Part shown: positions 44,196 through 51,657 of the stretch, piece after piece
How the letters are laid out: the number at the start of each line of letters is the position of its first letter
Numbering within the stretch: position 1 is the stretch's first letter
Assembly: GCA_014208095.1 (NCBI GenBank)
Contig: JACHMT010000004.1
Coordinates: forward strand, 1 to 64,000
Length of the DNA stretch: 64,000 nt
Reading direction: 5' to 3'
Source of the DNA: Actinospineispora eucalypti
GTDB lineage: Bacteria > Actinomycetota > Actinomycetes > Mycobacteriales > Pseudonocardiaceae
Position numbers and translations under genes: made by a program
Notes under the pieces: model-generated
What the model was told of the DNA's origin: nothing
The model's input: the letters and a program-made list of their open reading frames with translations, nothing else
The model's database searches: none

Positions 44196-44993
44196 TTAGT
44201 GGCCGTGGAAGATTGGGGGGCGTTTTTCGGCGAAGGCTTGGGGGCCTTCTTTGGCGTCCTGGCTGGCGAAGACGGCCATGCCTAGTTTGGCTTCGAGGGT
44301 GAAGGCTTCGTTTTCCGGCAGGCCTTCGGTGTCGCGGATGGTGCGGAGGATGGCCTGGACGGCCAGGGGGCCGTTGGCGGCCACCAGGTCGGCCAGTTCC
44401 AGCGCCTTGTCGAGGGCCGAGCCGTCGGGGACCACGTGGCCGATCAGGCCGACGTCCAGGGCCTCCTGGGCGGACAGGTGGCGACCGGTGAGGAGGATGT
44501 CGCAGGCCAGGGTGTAGGGGATCTGGCGGGGGAGGCGGACCGCCGAGCCGCCCAGCGGGAACAGGCCCCAGCGGGCCTCCGAGACGCCGAAGCGCGCGCT
44601 CTGCCCGGCCACCCGGATGTCGGTAGCCTGCAGGATCTCCGTGCCGCCGGCAATGGCCGGACCTTCCACGGCGGCGATCAGCGGCTTGGTCAGCCGGCGG
44701 CCCTTGAGCAGGGGTTCGATCACCGACAGGTCCCAGCCGCCGCCGGAGAACGAGTCGCCGGGGTGCGTGCGGGTCATCGCCTTGAGGTCGGCGCCGGCGC
44801 AGAACGCGCCGCCCGCGCCGGTCAGCACCGCCACCCGGATCTCCGGGTCGGTGTCGACCTGGTTCCAGGCGTCGCGCATGATCGCCATCATGTCGGCGGA
44901 GAGCGCGTTGCGCGCCTCCGGCCGGTTCATGGTGACGATCAGGACGGCGCCCCGCCGCTCGACGAGACAGTGCGGCTGTTGCTGGTCCGCCAT
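44196..44993 (-). CDS. echA19: Enoyl-CoA hydratase EchA19
   Basis: 265 residues from ATG 44993 (AGGGAG upstream). Strong EchA19 signature: VERRGAVLIVTMNRPEARNALS, LTGAGGAFCAGADLKAMTRTHPGDSF (oxyanion hole), LTKPLIAAVEGPAIAGGTEILQATDIRVAGQSARFGVSEARWGLFPLGG (catalytic acids) and PLAVQAILRTIRDTEGLPENEAF. In mycobacteria EchA19 hydrates the sterol side-chain enoyl-CoA. Divergent from fadD19, sharing a KstR-like box. Neighbouring gene order resembles Rv3515c-Rv3516. Confidence 0.93.
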   Translation of the reverse strand: MADQQQPHCLVERRGAVLIVTMNRPEARNALSADMMAIMRDAWNQVDTDPEIRVAVLTGAGGAFCAGADLKAMTRTHPGDSFSGGGWDLSVIEPLLKGRRLTKPLIAAVEGPAIAGGTEILQATDIRVAGQSARFGVSEARWGLFPLGGSAVRLPRQIPYTLACDILLTGRHLSAQEALDVGLIGHVVPDGSALDKALELADLVAANGPLAVQAILRTIRDTEGLPENEAFTLEAKLGMAVFASQDAKEGPQAFAEKRPPIFHGH

Positions 44994-45025
44994 GAACACG
45001 CTCCCTCAGAACTGTTGTCGAAAAC

Positions 45026-45039
45026 AGTAACATGTTCTA
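45026..45039. promoter_or_regulatory. KstR-like operator, echA19/fadD19 divergent promoter
   Basis: AGTAACATGTTCTA matches TNNAACNNGTTNNA except the first base. It lies midway in the 57-bp gap between the divergent echA19 and fadD19 starts. Confidence 0.72.
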
Positions 45040-45050
45040 GTTTGTTTCGA

Positions 45051-46664
45051 ATGGCGCTGAACATCGCGGACCTCTTCGAGCACGCCGCCGACCTGGTTCC
45101 GGACCGGGTCGCGCTGATCTGTGGCCCCCACCGGGTGGGCTACGCCGAGCTGGAGGGCAATGCCAACCGGCTGGCCCATCACCTGCGGGAGCACGGCGTG
45201 GAGCCGGGCCAGCACGTGGGCGTGCAGTGCCAGAACTCCATCGAGGCGGTGACCGCGATGCTGGCCGCGTACAAGCTGCGCGCGGTGGCCATCAACGTGA
45301 ACTACCGGTACGTCGAGAACGAGTTGCGGTACCTGTACGAGAACGCCGACCTGGTCGCCCTGGTGCACGACCGGCGCTACACCGACCGGGTGGCCCCCGT
45401 GCTGGCCGACACGCCGAACCTCAAGCACGTGATCGTGCTGGCCGACGACAGCGACACCGACGTGCCGGACGGGCACGGCGTGGACTACGCCGAGGCGCTC
45501 GCCGCCCACCAACCGAACCGGGACTTCGGCGAGCGCAGCGACCGGGACACCTACGTGCTCTACACCGGCGGCACCACCGGCATGCCCAAGGGCGTGCTGT
45601 GGCGGCACGCCGACGTGTGGCGCGCGCTGGGCGGCGGCATCGACTTCATGTCCGGCGAACCGCTGCCCGACGAGTGGGCGCAGTCGCGCGCCGGCAAGGA
45701 CTACGCGCTGGTCCGGCTGTGCCTGCCGCCGCTGATCCACGGCGCGGCGCAGTGGTCGGTGCTGCCGGCGCTGTTCGCCTGCGGGACCGTGGTGCTGATG
45801 CCCCGGTTCGACCCGGCGGCGGTGTGGCGGGCCATCGAGGAGAACGGCGTCAACGTGGTGACCATGGTCGGCGACGCGATGGCCCGGCCGCTGATCGAGG
45901 CGTTCGAGGCCGGGCGGTACAACGTGTCCACGCTGGCCGCGATGTCCAGCCACGCCGCGCTGTTCTCCCCGGCGGTGCAGCAGCGGATCCTGGCCGCACT
46001 GCCCAACCTGGTGCTCACCGACGCGATCGGCTCATCGGAGGGCGGCTTCAACGGCATCCAGGTGATCACCAAGGACGGGGTGCGCCCGGGCGGCCCCCGG
46101 GTGAAGCCGGGTCGGGACGTGATCGTGATCGACGAGCGGAACCAGCCGGTGCCGGCCGGTTCCGGGCAGGTCGGCCGGGTCGGCCGGGGCGGGCACATCC
46201 CGTACGGGTACTACAAGGACCCGGTGAAGACCGCCGAACTGTTCGTCGAGGTGGACGGCAAGCACTACGCGGTGCCCGGTGACTACGCGCGGATGGAGAC
46301 CGACGGCAGCATGACGCTGCTGGGCCGGGGCAACGTGTCAGTGAACACCGGCGGGGAGAAGGTGTTCCCCGAGGAGGTCGAGGGCGCGCTGAAGTCGCAC
46401 CCGGACGTGTTCGACGCGCTGGTCATCGGTGTGCCGGACGAAAGGCTGGGGCAGCGGGTGGGCGCGGTGGTGCAGCCGAGGGAAGGCGTCGACGCGCCGG
46501 ACCTGACCGCCCTCAGCGGGCACGTGCGTACCCAGCTGGCGGGTTACAAGGTCCCCCGGGCGCTGTGGATCGTGGACCAGATCGGCCGCTCGCCGAGTGG
46601 CAAGCCGGACTACCGCTGGGCGGTCGAGCACGCCGCCGCGAACGAAGGAAGTTATGAGAACTGA
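45051..46664 (+). CDS. fadD19: Steroid side-chain acyl-CoA synthetase FadD19
   Basis: 537 residues. Diagnostic stretches shared with mycobacterial FadD19: MALNIADLFEHAADLVPDRVALICG, VAINVNYRYVENELRYLYENADLVALVHDRRY, VLYTGGTTGMPKGVLWRHADV (P-loop), GDAMARPLIEAF, DAIGSSEGGFNG, LLGRGNVSVNTGGEKVFPEEVEGALKSHPDVFDALV and the C-terminal SPSGKPDYRWA with catalytic Lys. FadD19 activates C26/branched sterol side chains to CoA thioesters. The 3' end overlaps the next gene by 11 bases. Confidence 0.94.
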   Translation: MALNIADLFEHAADLVPDRVALICGPHRVGYAELEGNANRLAHHLREHGVEPGQHVGVQCQNSIEAVTAMLAAYKLRAVAINVNYRYVENELRYLYENADLVALVHDRRYTDRVAPVLADTPNLKHVIVLADDSDTDVPDGHGVDYAEALAAHQPNRDFGERSDRDTYVLYTGGTTGMPKGVLWRHADVWRALGGGIDFMSGEPLPDEWAQSRAGKDYALVRLCLPPLIHGAAQWSVLPALFACGTVVLMPRFDPAAVWRAIEENGVNVVTMVGDAMARPLIEAFEAGRYNVSTLAAMSSHAALFSPAVQQRILAALPNLVLTDAIGSSEGGFNGIQVITKDGVRPGGPRVKPGRDVIVIDERNQPVPAGSGQVGRVGRGGHIPYGYYKDPVKTAELFVEVDGKHYAVPGDYARMETDGSMTLLGRGNVSVNTGGEKVFPEEVEGALKSHPDVFDALVIGVPDERLGQRVGAVVQPREGVDAPDLTALSGHVRTQLAGYKVPRALWIVDQIGRSPSGKPDYRWAVEHAAANEGSYEN

Positions 46665-47757
46665 CATTCGCGAACGGTTCGGCATCGAGCACCCGATCTT
46701 CGGCTTCACGCCGTCGGAGGAGGTCGCCGCCGCGATCAGCCGGGCCGGCGGGCTGGGCGTGCTGGGCTGCGTGCGGTTCAACGACCCGGACGAGCTGGAC
46801 CGCGCGCTGCACTGGATGGACGAGCACACCGACGGCAAGCCGTACGGCGTGGACGTGGTGATGCCGGCGACCGTGCCCACCGAGGGCACGCAGGTCGACC
46901 TGGACGCGCTGATCCCCGCCGGGCACCGGGATTTCGTCGCGCGCACGCTCACCGAGCTGGGCGTTCCGCCCCTGCCGGAGGACGAGCAGAGCGGCGCGGG
47001 CGTGCTGGGCTGGCTGCACTCGGTGGCCCGTTCGCACGTGGAGGTGGCGCTCAAGCACCCGATCGCGCTGATCGCCAACGCGCTTGGTTCCCCGCCGCCG
47101 GACGTGATCGCCGCCGCGCACCAGGCCGGCGTCCCGGTGGCGGCGCTGGCCGGCACCGCTTCGCACGCCCAGCGGCACGTGGACAACGGGGTGGACATCG
47201 TGGTCGCCCAGGGCTACGAGGCCGGCGGGCACACCGGGGAGATCGCCAGCATGGTGCTGCTGCCGGAGGTGGTGGATGCGGTGGGTGACCGCGCGCCTGT
47301 GCTGGCCGCCGGCGGGATCGGCACCGGCCGGCAGATCGCCGCCGCGCTGGCGCTGGGGGCGGACGGGGTGTGGATGGGGTCGACGTGGCTGACCGCCGCC
47401 GAGTACACGCTCGGCGGCAACGGCTCGGCCACGCAGAAGGCGCTGCTCGCCGCCGGTTCCTCGGACACCACCCGCACGCGGATCTACACCGGCAAGCCCG
47501 CGCGCCTGCTGAAGACCCGCTGGACCGAGGCGTGGACGTCGCCGGACGCGCCGGCGCCGCTGCCCATGCCGTTGCAGAACATCCTGGTCAGCGAGGCGCA
47601 CGACCGGATCTCCCGGTCCGGCAACCCGGAAGTGGTTTCCATGCCGGTGGGCCAGATCGTGGGAAGGATGAACCGGGTGCGCCCGGTCGCGGAGATCTTC
47701 GAAGACCTGCTCGGCGAGCTGGACGCGACGGTCCGCCGGCTCAGTTCGGACCGGTAG
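46654..47757 (+). CDS. Nitronate monooxygenase/2-nitropropane dioxygenase family FMN oxidoreductase
   Basis: 367 residues from ATG 46654 (GAAGGAAG upstream), starting inside fadD19. TIM-barrel FMN protein: RFGIEHPIFGFTPSEEVAAAISRAGGLGVLG, IVVAQGYEAGGHTGEIASMVLLPEVVDAV (catalytic-type His region) and VLAAGGIGTGRQIAAALALGADGVWMGSTWL (phosphate binding). In sterol-degrading actinobacteria a family member, IpdC (Rv3553), acts on ring-derived CoA thioesters; whether this is its orthologue or a paralogue cannot be decided here. Confidence 0.88.
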   Translation: MRTDIRERFGIEHPIFGFTPSEEVAAAISRAGGLGVLGCVRFNDPDELDRALHWMDEHTDGKPYGVDVVMPATVPTEGTQVDLDALIPAGHRDFVARTLTELGVPPLPEDEQSGAGVLGWLHSVARSHVEVALKHPIALIANALGSPPPDVIAAAHQAGVPVAALAGTASHAQRHVDNGVDIVVAQGYEAGGHTGEIASMVLLPEVVDAVGDRAPVLAAGGIGTGRQIAAALALGADGVWMGSTWLTAAEYTLGGNGSATQKALLAAGSSDTTRTRIYTGKPARLLKTRWTEAWTSPDAPAPLPMPLQNILVSEAHDRISRSGNPEVVSMPVGQIVGRMNRVRPVAEIFEDLLGELDATVRRLSSDR

Positions 47758-47762
47758 CGTCG

Positions 47763-48176
47763 CTAACCGGCGAAAGCCCAGCCGGTCGTGCCGGTGACCT
47801 CGACGAGGATCATCGGCCCGGCCGGCGGGCGCTCGCGGTACCGCGGGTACTTCGCGGTCAACCAGCCCAGCGGGTCGTCGCGCTCCGGGCCATCGAGCAC
47901 GATCCGGGCCTGACCGTCCAGCCGCACCCACCACAGCCGCGACCAGTCGTCGTCGTACTCGTCGGCGAGCAGCGACACGTTCGGGTTCGACCTGATGTTG
48001 CGCAGGCGCTTCAGGTTGGTGGTGGTCTTGGGCTTGTGGTCGACGGCGATGGCCACCCGGTCACCGCGGAGTGCGAAGGTGACCGGCACCAGGTGTGGCC
48101 GCCCGTCCGGGGTCACCGTGGCGAGCCGGGCCACCCGCGCGGCGGCGAACCGCCGCCGCGCGTGCGCCTCATCCAT
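47763..48176 (-). CDS. PPOX-class F420-dependent enzyme (Rv0121-like)
   Basis: 137 residues. Split-barrel flavin/F420 fold: ARVARLATVTPDGRPHLVPVTFALRGDRVAIAVDHKPKTT, NIRSNPNVSLLADEYDDDWSRLWWVRLDGQARI and a C-terminal MILVEVTGTTGWAF. This matches TIGR03668-type proteins. Its start overlaps the stop of the FadE27-like gene by 8 bases, so it is co-expressed with it. Substrate unknown; some relatives use F420H2 to reduce quinones or biliverdin. Confidence 0.87.
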   Translation of the reverse strand: MDEAHARRRFAAARVARLATVTPDGRPHLVPVTFALRGDRVAIAVDHKPKTTTNLKRLRNIRSNPNVSLLADEYDDDWSRLWWVRLDGQARIVLDGPERDDPLGWLTAKYPRYRERPPAGPMILVEVTGTTGWAFAG

Positions 48177-49299
48177 CCCCTAATAGTGCATCGGCCAGTC
48201 GCACCAGCTGCTCGGTGGCCGCTCCCAGGGCGAACTCGTTGCGCTTGGCGGCGATGAAGTACCGGTGCAGCGGGTGATCCACGTCGATCCCCACCCCACC
48301 GTGCACGTGCACCGCGGTGTGCGCCACCCGGTGGCCCGCGTCGGCGGCCCAGAACTTGGCGGTGGCGATCGCGGCTTCGGTCTCCGGGTCGCCGGGGCCG
48401 GTCGTGGCGAGCAGCCAGGCGGCCTGCCACATGGTCAGCCGGATCGCCTCCACGTCCACGTAGCCGTCCGCCAGCCGCTGCGCGACCGCCTGGAAGGCGC
48501 CGATCGGCTTGCCGAACTGTTCGCGCTGCCTCGCGTACTCCGCGGTCAGCTCCAGCGCCCGCTCCACCACACCGAGCTGGTGCGCGCACAGCCCGACCGT
48601 GGCGTGTGCGCGCAACCAGCCCAGCGCCTCCTGGTCACCGACCAGGCGATCGGCGGGGAGTTCGACGCTGTCGAGCTCGACCAGTCCGGCGTCGTCCAGG
48701 TCGACGGTGCGCTGCCGGGCGATCGTGACGCCGGGGTCGGTGGCCTCCACCAGGAACACCGAAGTGACCGAATCACCCTGCTGAACCGACTGAATCGACT
48801 GAGTCGACTGGATTGCGGGGAGGAGGAGGGCGGAGGCGGCGGGCGCGGAGGGGACGGCGGCGGCGGTGCCGGTGAGGCGCCAGCCTCCCGTGGGGGTGGG
48901 CTCGGCGGTGACCTGGGCGTCCAGGGCGGCGGTGAGCAGGTGTTTGCCGGTGGCGGCGGGGGCGGCGTAGTCGGTGCGCTGCTGGGGCGAGCCGAAACGG
49001 GCCAGGCCGGCGGCGGCCACCGCGATCGTGGACAGGTAGGCGGCCGGGGCCACCGCGCGGCCCAGCTCGGCCAGCACCGAGCAGCGCTCCAGCAGGCCGA
49101 GGTCGTCGCCCCCCACCGTGGACGGCAGGGCAGCGGAGAGCACGCCCGCCCCGGCCAGCGCGGACCACAGCTCCGGGTCGTGCCGGTCCCTTCCGGTTTC
49201 CTCCAGCGCGCGCAGCCGCTCCGGGGTGGCGTGGTCGGCCAGGATTCCCCGGGCCAGCCCGGCCAGCTCGACCTGTTCCTCGGTCGGGGCGAAGTCCAT
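48169..49299 (-). CDS. Acyl-CoA dehydrogenase, FadE27/ChsE5-like subunit
   Basis: 376 residues from ATG 49299, with GGAGGA five bases upstream. The acyl-CoA dehydrogenase pattern is clear in the N-terminal helices, LGRAVAPAAYLST and EQFGKPIGAFQAVAQRLADGYVDVEAIRL, ending in HTAVHVHGGVGIDVDHPLHRYF. The FadE27-type subunit pairs with FadE26 to make an alpha2beta2 enzyme for the first sterol side-chain cycle. Residues about 163-180 (IQSTQSIQSVQQGDSVTS) are a foreign-looking linker encoded by a 22-bp repeat unit pair. Confidence 0.88.
   Translation of the reverse strand: MDFAPTEEQVELAGLARGILADHATPERLRALEETGRDRHDPELWSALAGAGVLSAALPSTVGGDDLGLLERCSVLAELGRAVAPAAYLSTIAVAAAGLARFGSPQQRTDYAAPAATGKHLLTAALDAQVTAEPTPTGGWRLTGTAAAVPSAPAASALLLPAIQSTQSIQSVQQGDSVTSVFLVEATDPGVTIARQRTVDLDDAGLVELDSVELPADRLVGDQEALGWLRAHATVGLCAHQLGVVERALELTAEYARQREQFGKPIGAFQAVAQRLADGYVDVEAIRLTMWQAAWLLATTGPGDPETEAAIATAKFWAADAGHRVAHTAVHVHGGVGIDVDHPLHRYFIAAKRNEFALGAATEQLVRLADALLGDG
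48760..48815 (-). repeat. GATTCAGT-type 22-bp repeat units inside a coding sequence
   Basis: On the minus strand the units GATTCAGTCGGTTCAGCAGG and GATTCGGTCACTTC have cores 22 bp apart (GAATC at 48770 and 48792 on the plus strand), preceded by a degenerate GACTCAGTCGATT-like piece. Units are nearly identical to the intergenic array at 29625-29712. They encode residues 163-180 of the FadE27-like protein. Confidence 0.85.
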
Positions 49300-49313
49300 C
49301 GAGTCCTCCATGT

Positions 49314-50498
49314 TCAGCGCCGGGAGATGGGTAGGCCGAGCGCGGCGGCGGCGATGATGTCCCGCTGCACCTCGTTGGTTCCGCCGCCGAAGGTGAGGAT
49401 CAACGCGGCCCGGTGCATGCGTTCGATCCGTCCGCGAATCAACGCTCCGGGGGAACCGGTGCGCACCACCGACGCCGGGCCCAGCACCTCCATGAGCAGC
49501 CGGTAGGCCTCGGTGGCGAACTCGGTGCCGAACACCTTGTTCGCCGAGGCGGCCGCCGGACCCGGGCCGGCGCCGTCCTTGGCCGCCGCGATCCGCCAGC
49601 CGAGCAGCTTGAGGAACTCGGCCTTGGCGTGCACCCGGGCCAGATGCACCCGGACCCACTCGCGCTCGATCGCGCCGGTCTCCCGCGCCCACTCGGTGAC
49701 CTCGCGCAGCGCGGCGAAGATCGGTGCGGCCGAGGTCAGGGCCACCCGCTCGTGGTTGAGCTGGTTGGTGATCAGCGCCCAGCCCCGGTTCTCCTCGCCG
49801 ACCAGCGAGGTCACCGGCACCCGCACGTCGGAGTAGTAGGTGGCGCTGGTGCCCACCCCGGCCACCGTGCGCACCGGCGTCCAGGAGAAGCCGGGCGAGT
49901 CGGTGGGCACGATCAGCACCGAGATGCCCTTGTGTGGCGGGGCGTCCGGGTCGGTGCGCGCGGCCAGCCAGACGTAGTCGGCGAACTGGATCAGGCTGGT
50001 CCACATCTTCTGCCCGTTGACCACGTACTCCCCACCCACCTCCCCTGCCCCCTTCACCCGCTCGGCGCGGGTGCGCAGCGAGGCCAGGTCGGTACCGGCC
50101 TCGGGCTCGGAGTAGCCGATGGCGAAGTGCAGCTCGCCGCGGGCGATCCGGGGCAGGAAGAACTCCCGCTGCTCCGGGGTGCCGAACCGCATGATGGTCG
50201 GGCCGACGGTGTTGATGGTCAGGAACGGCACCGGCACGCCGGCGGTCGCCGCCTCGTCGGTGAATATCAGCTGGTCGAGCACTGACCGCGCCTGCCCGCC
50301 GTACTCCACCGGCCAGCCCAGGGTGAGCCATCCGTCCGCGCCCAGCTGCCGGACGATCTCGCGGTAGGCTTCGCCCCCGCCGTACTCGCCCTCACCCGAG
50401 GTGAGCTCGGCGCGCCGCTCTGGTGTCATCAGGATCTCGAAGTAGGCGCGCAGCTCCTCGCGCAGCGCGTCCTGCTCCTTGGTGAACGCCAGATGCAT
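49314..50498 (-). CDS. Acyl-CoA dehydrogenase, FadE26/ChsE4-like subunit
   Basis: 394 residues from ATG 50498. FAD/acyl-CoA binding stretches: FAIGYSEPEAGTDLASLRTRAER, VVNGQKMWTSLIQFADYVWLAART, HERVALTSAAPIF and the C-terminal RIERMHRAALILTFGGGTNEVQRDIIAAAALGLP. Length matches FadE26 (about 400). It precedes the FadE27-like gene by 14 bp, as in the mycobacterial FadE26-FadE27 pair next to mce4. A perfect KstR-like box lies 31 bp upstream of its start. Together they would oxidise 3-oxo-cholestenoyl-CoA-type thioesters. Confidence 0.9.
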   Translation of the reverse strand: MHLAFTKEQDALREELRAYFEILMTPERRAELTSGEGEYGGGEAYREIVRQLGADGWLTLGWPVEYGGQARSVLDQLIFTDEAATAGVPVPFLTINTVGPTIMRFGTPEQREFFLPRIARGELHFAIGYSEPEAGTDLASLRTRAERVKGAGEVGGEYVVNGQKMWTSLIQFADYVWLAARTDPDAPPHKGISVLIVPTDSPGFSWTPVRTVAGVGTSATYYSDVRVPVTSLVGEENRGWALITNQLNHERVALTSAAPIFAALREVTEWARETGAIEREWVRVHLARVHAKAEFLKLLGWRIAAAKDGAGPGPAAASANKVFGTEFATEAYRLLMEVLGPASVVRTGSPGALIRGRIERMHRAALILTFGGGTNEVQRDIIAAAALGLPISRR

Positions 50499-50528
50499 CC
50501 GCGGCTCCGTCTCGTCGATACGGGATAC

Positions 50529-50542
50529 TGAAACGCGTTCTA
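50529..50542. promoter_or_regulatory. KstR-like operator upstream of the FadE26-like gene
   Basis: TGAAACGCGTTCTA matches TNNAACNNGTTNNA at every fixed position. It lies 31 bp upstream of the minus-strand FadE26-like start. Confidence 0.78.
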
Positions 50543-50584
50543 GAAGTGTAGCCGCTTTACACCCGGTGGGAAATTGACTCAAAC

Positions 50585-50598
50585 AAGAACGAGTTCTA
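50585..50598. promoter_or_regulatory. KstR-like operator upstream of the SDR-mce operon
   Basis: AAGAACGAGTTCTA matches the consensus except its first base and lies 12 bp before the SDR start at 50610. Together with the site at 50529 it forms a two-box divergent control region. Confidence 0.75.
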
Positions 50599-50609
50599 GT
50601 CTCTGGCGA

Positions 50610-51503
50610 ATGACGGGTATGCGCGGCAGGGTGGCCGTGGTCACCGGCGCGGGAGCCGGCCTCGGCCGGGCCGAGGCGCTGGCACTGGCCGCCGCCGGCA
50701 CCGATCTGGTGCTGAACGACCTGAACCCCGAGGCGGGTGCCTCGGTGGTCGACGAGATCAACGGTTCGGCGGGCGGCGGCAAGGCCGAACTGGTCGCCGG
50801 GGACATCGGCGAGCGGAGCACGGCGGACGCGCTGGTGTCCACCGCGGTCGAGCGGTTCGGCGGGCTGGACATCGTGGTGAACAACGCCGGCCTGACCCGG
50901 GACAAGATGTTGTTCGGCCTGTCCGACGAGGACTTCGACCTGGTGCTCCGGGTGCACCTGCGTGGGCACTTCCTGCTTTCCCGCAACGCCGCCGCGTACT
51001 GGCGGGATCGCTCCAAGCGGGACGGCGGGCCCACCTACGGGCGACTGGTGAACACCTCCTCCGAGGCGTTCCTGCTCGGCCCGCCCGGGCAGGCCAACTA
51101 CGCGGCGGCCAAGGCCGGCATCGTGGCGCTCACCGTGTCGGCGGCCCGCGGCCTTTCCCGGTACGGGGTCACGGCGAACGCCATCTGCCCCCGCGCGCGC
51201 ACCGCGATGACCGCCGACGTGTTCGGCGAGGCGCCGGCCGGCCGGGTGGACCCGCTGGGCACCGGGCACGTCGCCCCGCTGGTGGCCTACCTGGCCTCGC
51301 CGGCCGCCGCCTCGATCAACGGCCAGGTGTTCGTGGTGCACGGCGGGAAGATCGCCCTGGTCGCCCCGCCCACCGTGGAGAGCCGCTTCCAGGCGGCGGA
51401 CGGCGAGTGGTCGGCCTCGGAGCTGGAAGCCACGCTCGGCGCCTACTTCGCCGACCGCGACCCGGACCGGGTGTTCGCCGGCACCGAGGTGCTGGACCTG
51501 TGA
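50610..51503 (+). CDS. SDR family dehydrogenase, Hsd4A-like (sterol side-chain 3-hydroxyacyl-CoA dehydrogenase)
   Basis: 297 residues from ATG 50610 (ATG 50619 possible). NAD-binding VVTGAGAGLGRAEALA, the DIVVNNAGLTRDKML motif and catalytic Ser/Tyr/Lys in NTSSEAFLLGPPGQANYAAAKAG. A C-terminal extension (VESRFQAADGEWSASELEATL) is typical of multifunctional-enzyme-type SDRs. Rv3502c, an SDR of this kind, lies immediately before yrbE4A in mycobacteria, the same context as here. Oxidation of a beta-hydroxyacyl-CoA or 17-hydroxysteroid is inferred. Confidence 0.86.
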   Translation: MTGMRGRVAVVTGAGAGLGRAEALALAAAGTDLVLNDLNPEAGASVVDEINGSAGGGKAELVAGDIGERSTADALVSTAVERFGGLDIVVNNAGLTRDKMLFGLSDEDFDLVLRVHLRGHFLLSRNAAAYWRDRSKRDGGPTYGRLVNTSSEAFLLGPPGQANYAAAKAGIVALTVSAARGLSRYGVTANAICPRARTAMTADVFGEAPAGRVDPLGTGHVAPLVAYLASPAAASINGQVFVVHGGKIALVAPPTVESRFQAADGEWSASELEATLGAYFADRDPDRVFAGTEVLDL

Positions 51504-51566
51504 ACCGTCGCAACTGTCCCGACCGTCCCTCCGGTGCCGGAGAGTTCGGGACTCCGGAGAACGCGG

Positions 51567-51647
51567 TTGCCGCTTCCGGCATGTGTAACGCTGTTTTATT
51601 GCCGGAAGCGGCAAACGCTCGCCGCTGTTCCCCGGTCTCGGACCGGG
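51567..51647. promoter_or_regulatory. Two leader hairpins before the second SDR gene
   Basis: Stem 1: TTGCCGCTTCCGGC (51567) pairs perfectly with GCCGGAAGCGGCAA (51601-51614), plus one A:T, around an AT-rich 18-base loop. Stem 2: CCCGGTC-TCG-GACCGGG at 51631-51647, whose right arm runs into the GGGAGA ribosome site of the gene starting at 51658. They could form a terminator or a translation-control element. Confidence 0.5.
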
Positions 51648-51657
51648 AGACCGCCCG

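Noticed and set aside
51567..51614. Terminal inverted repeats of an insertion sequence
   Set aside because: The arms enclose only about 18 bases, with no room for a transposase and no target duplication; a hairpin is the simpler reading.
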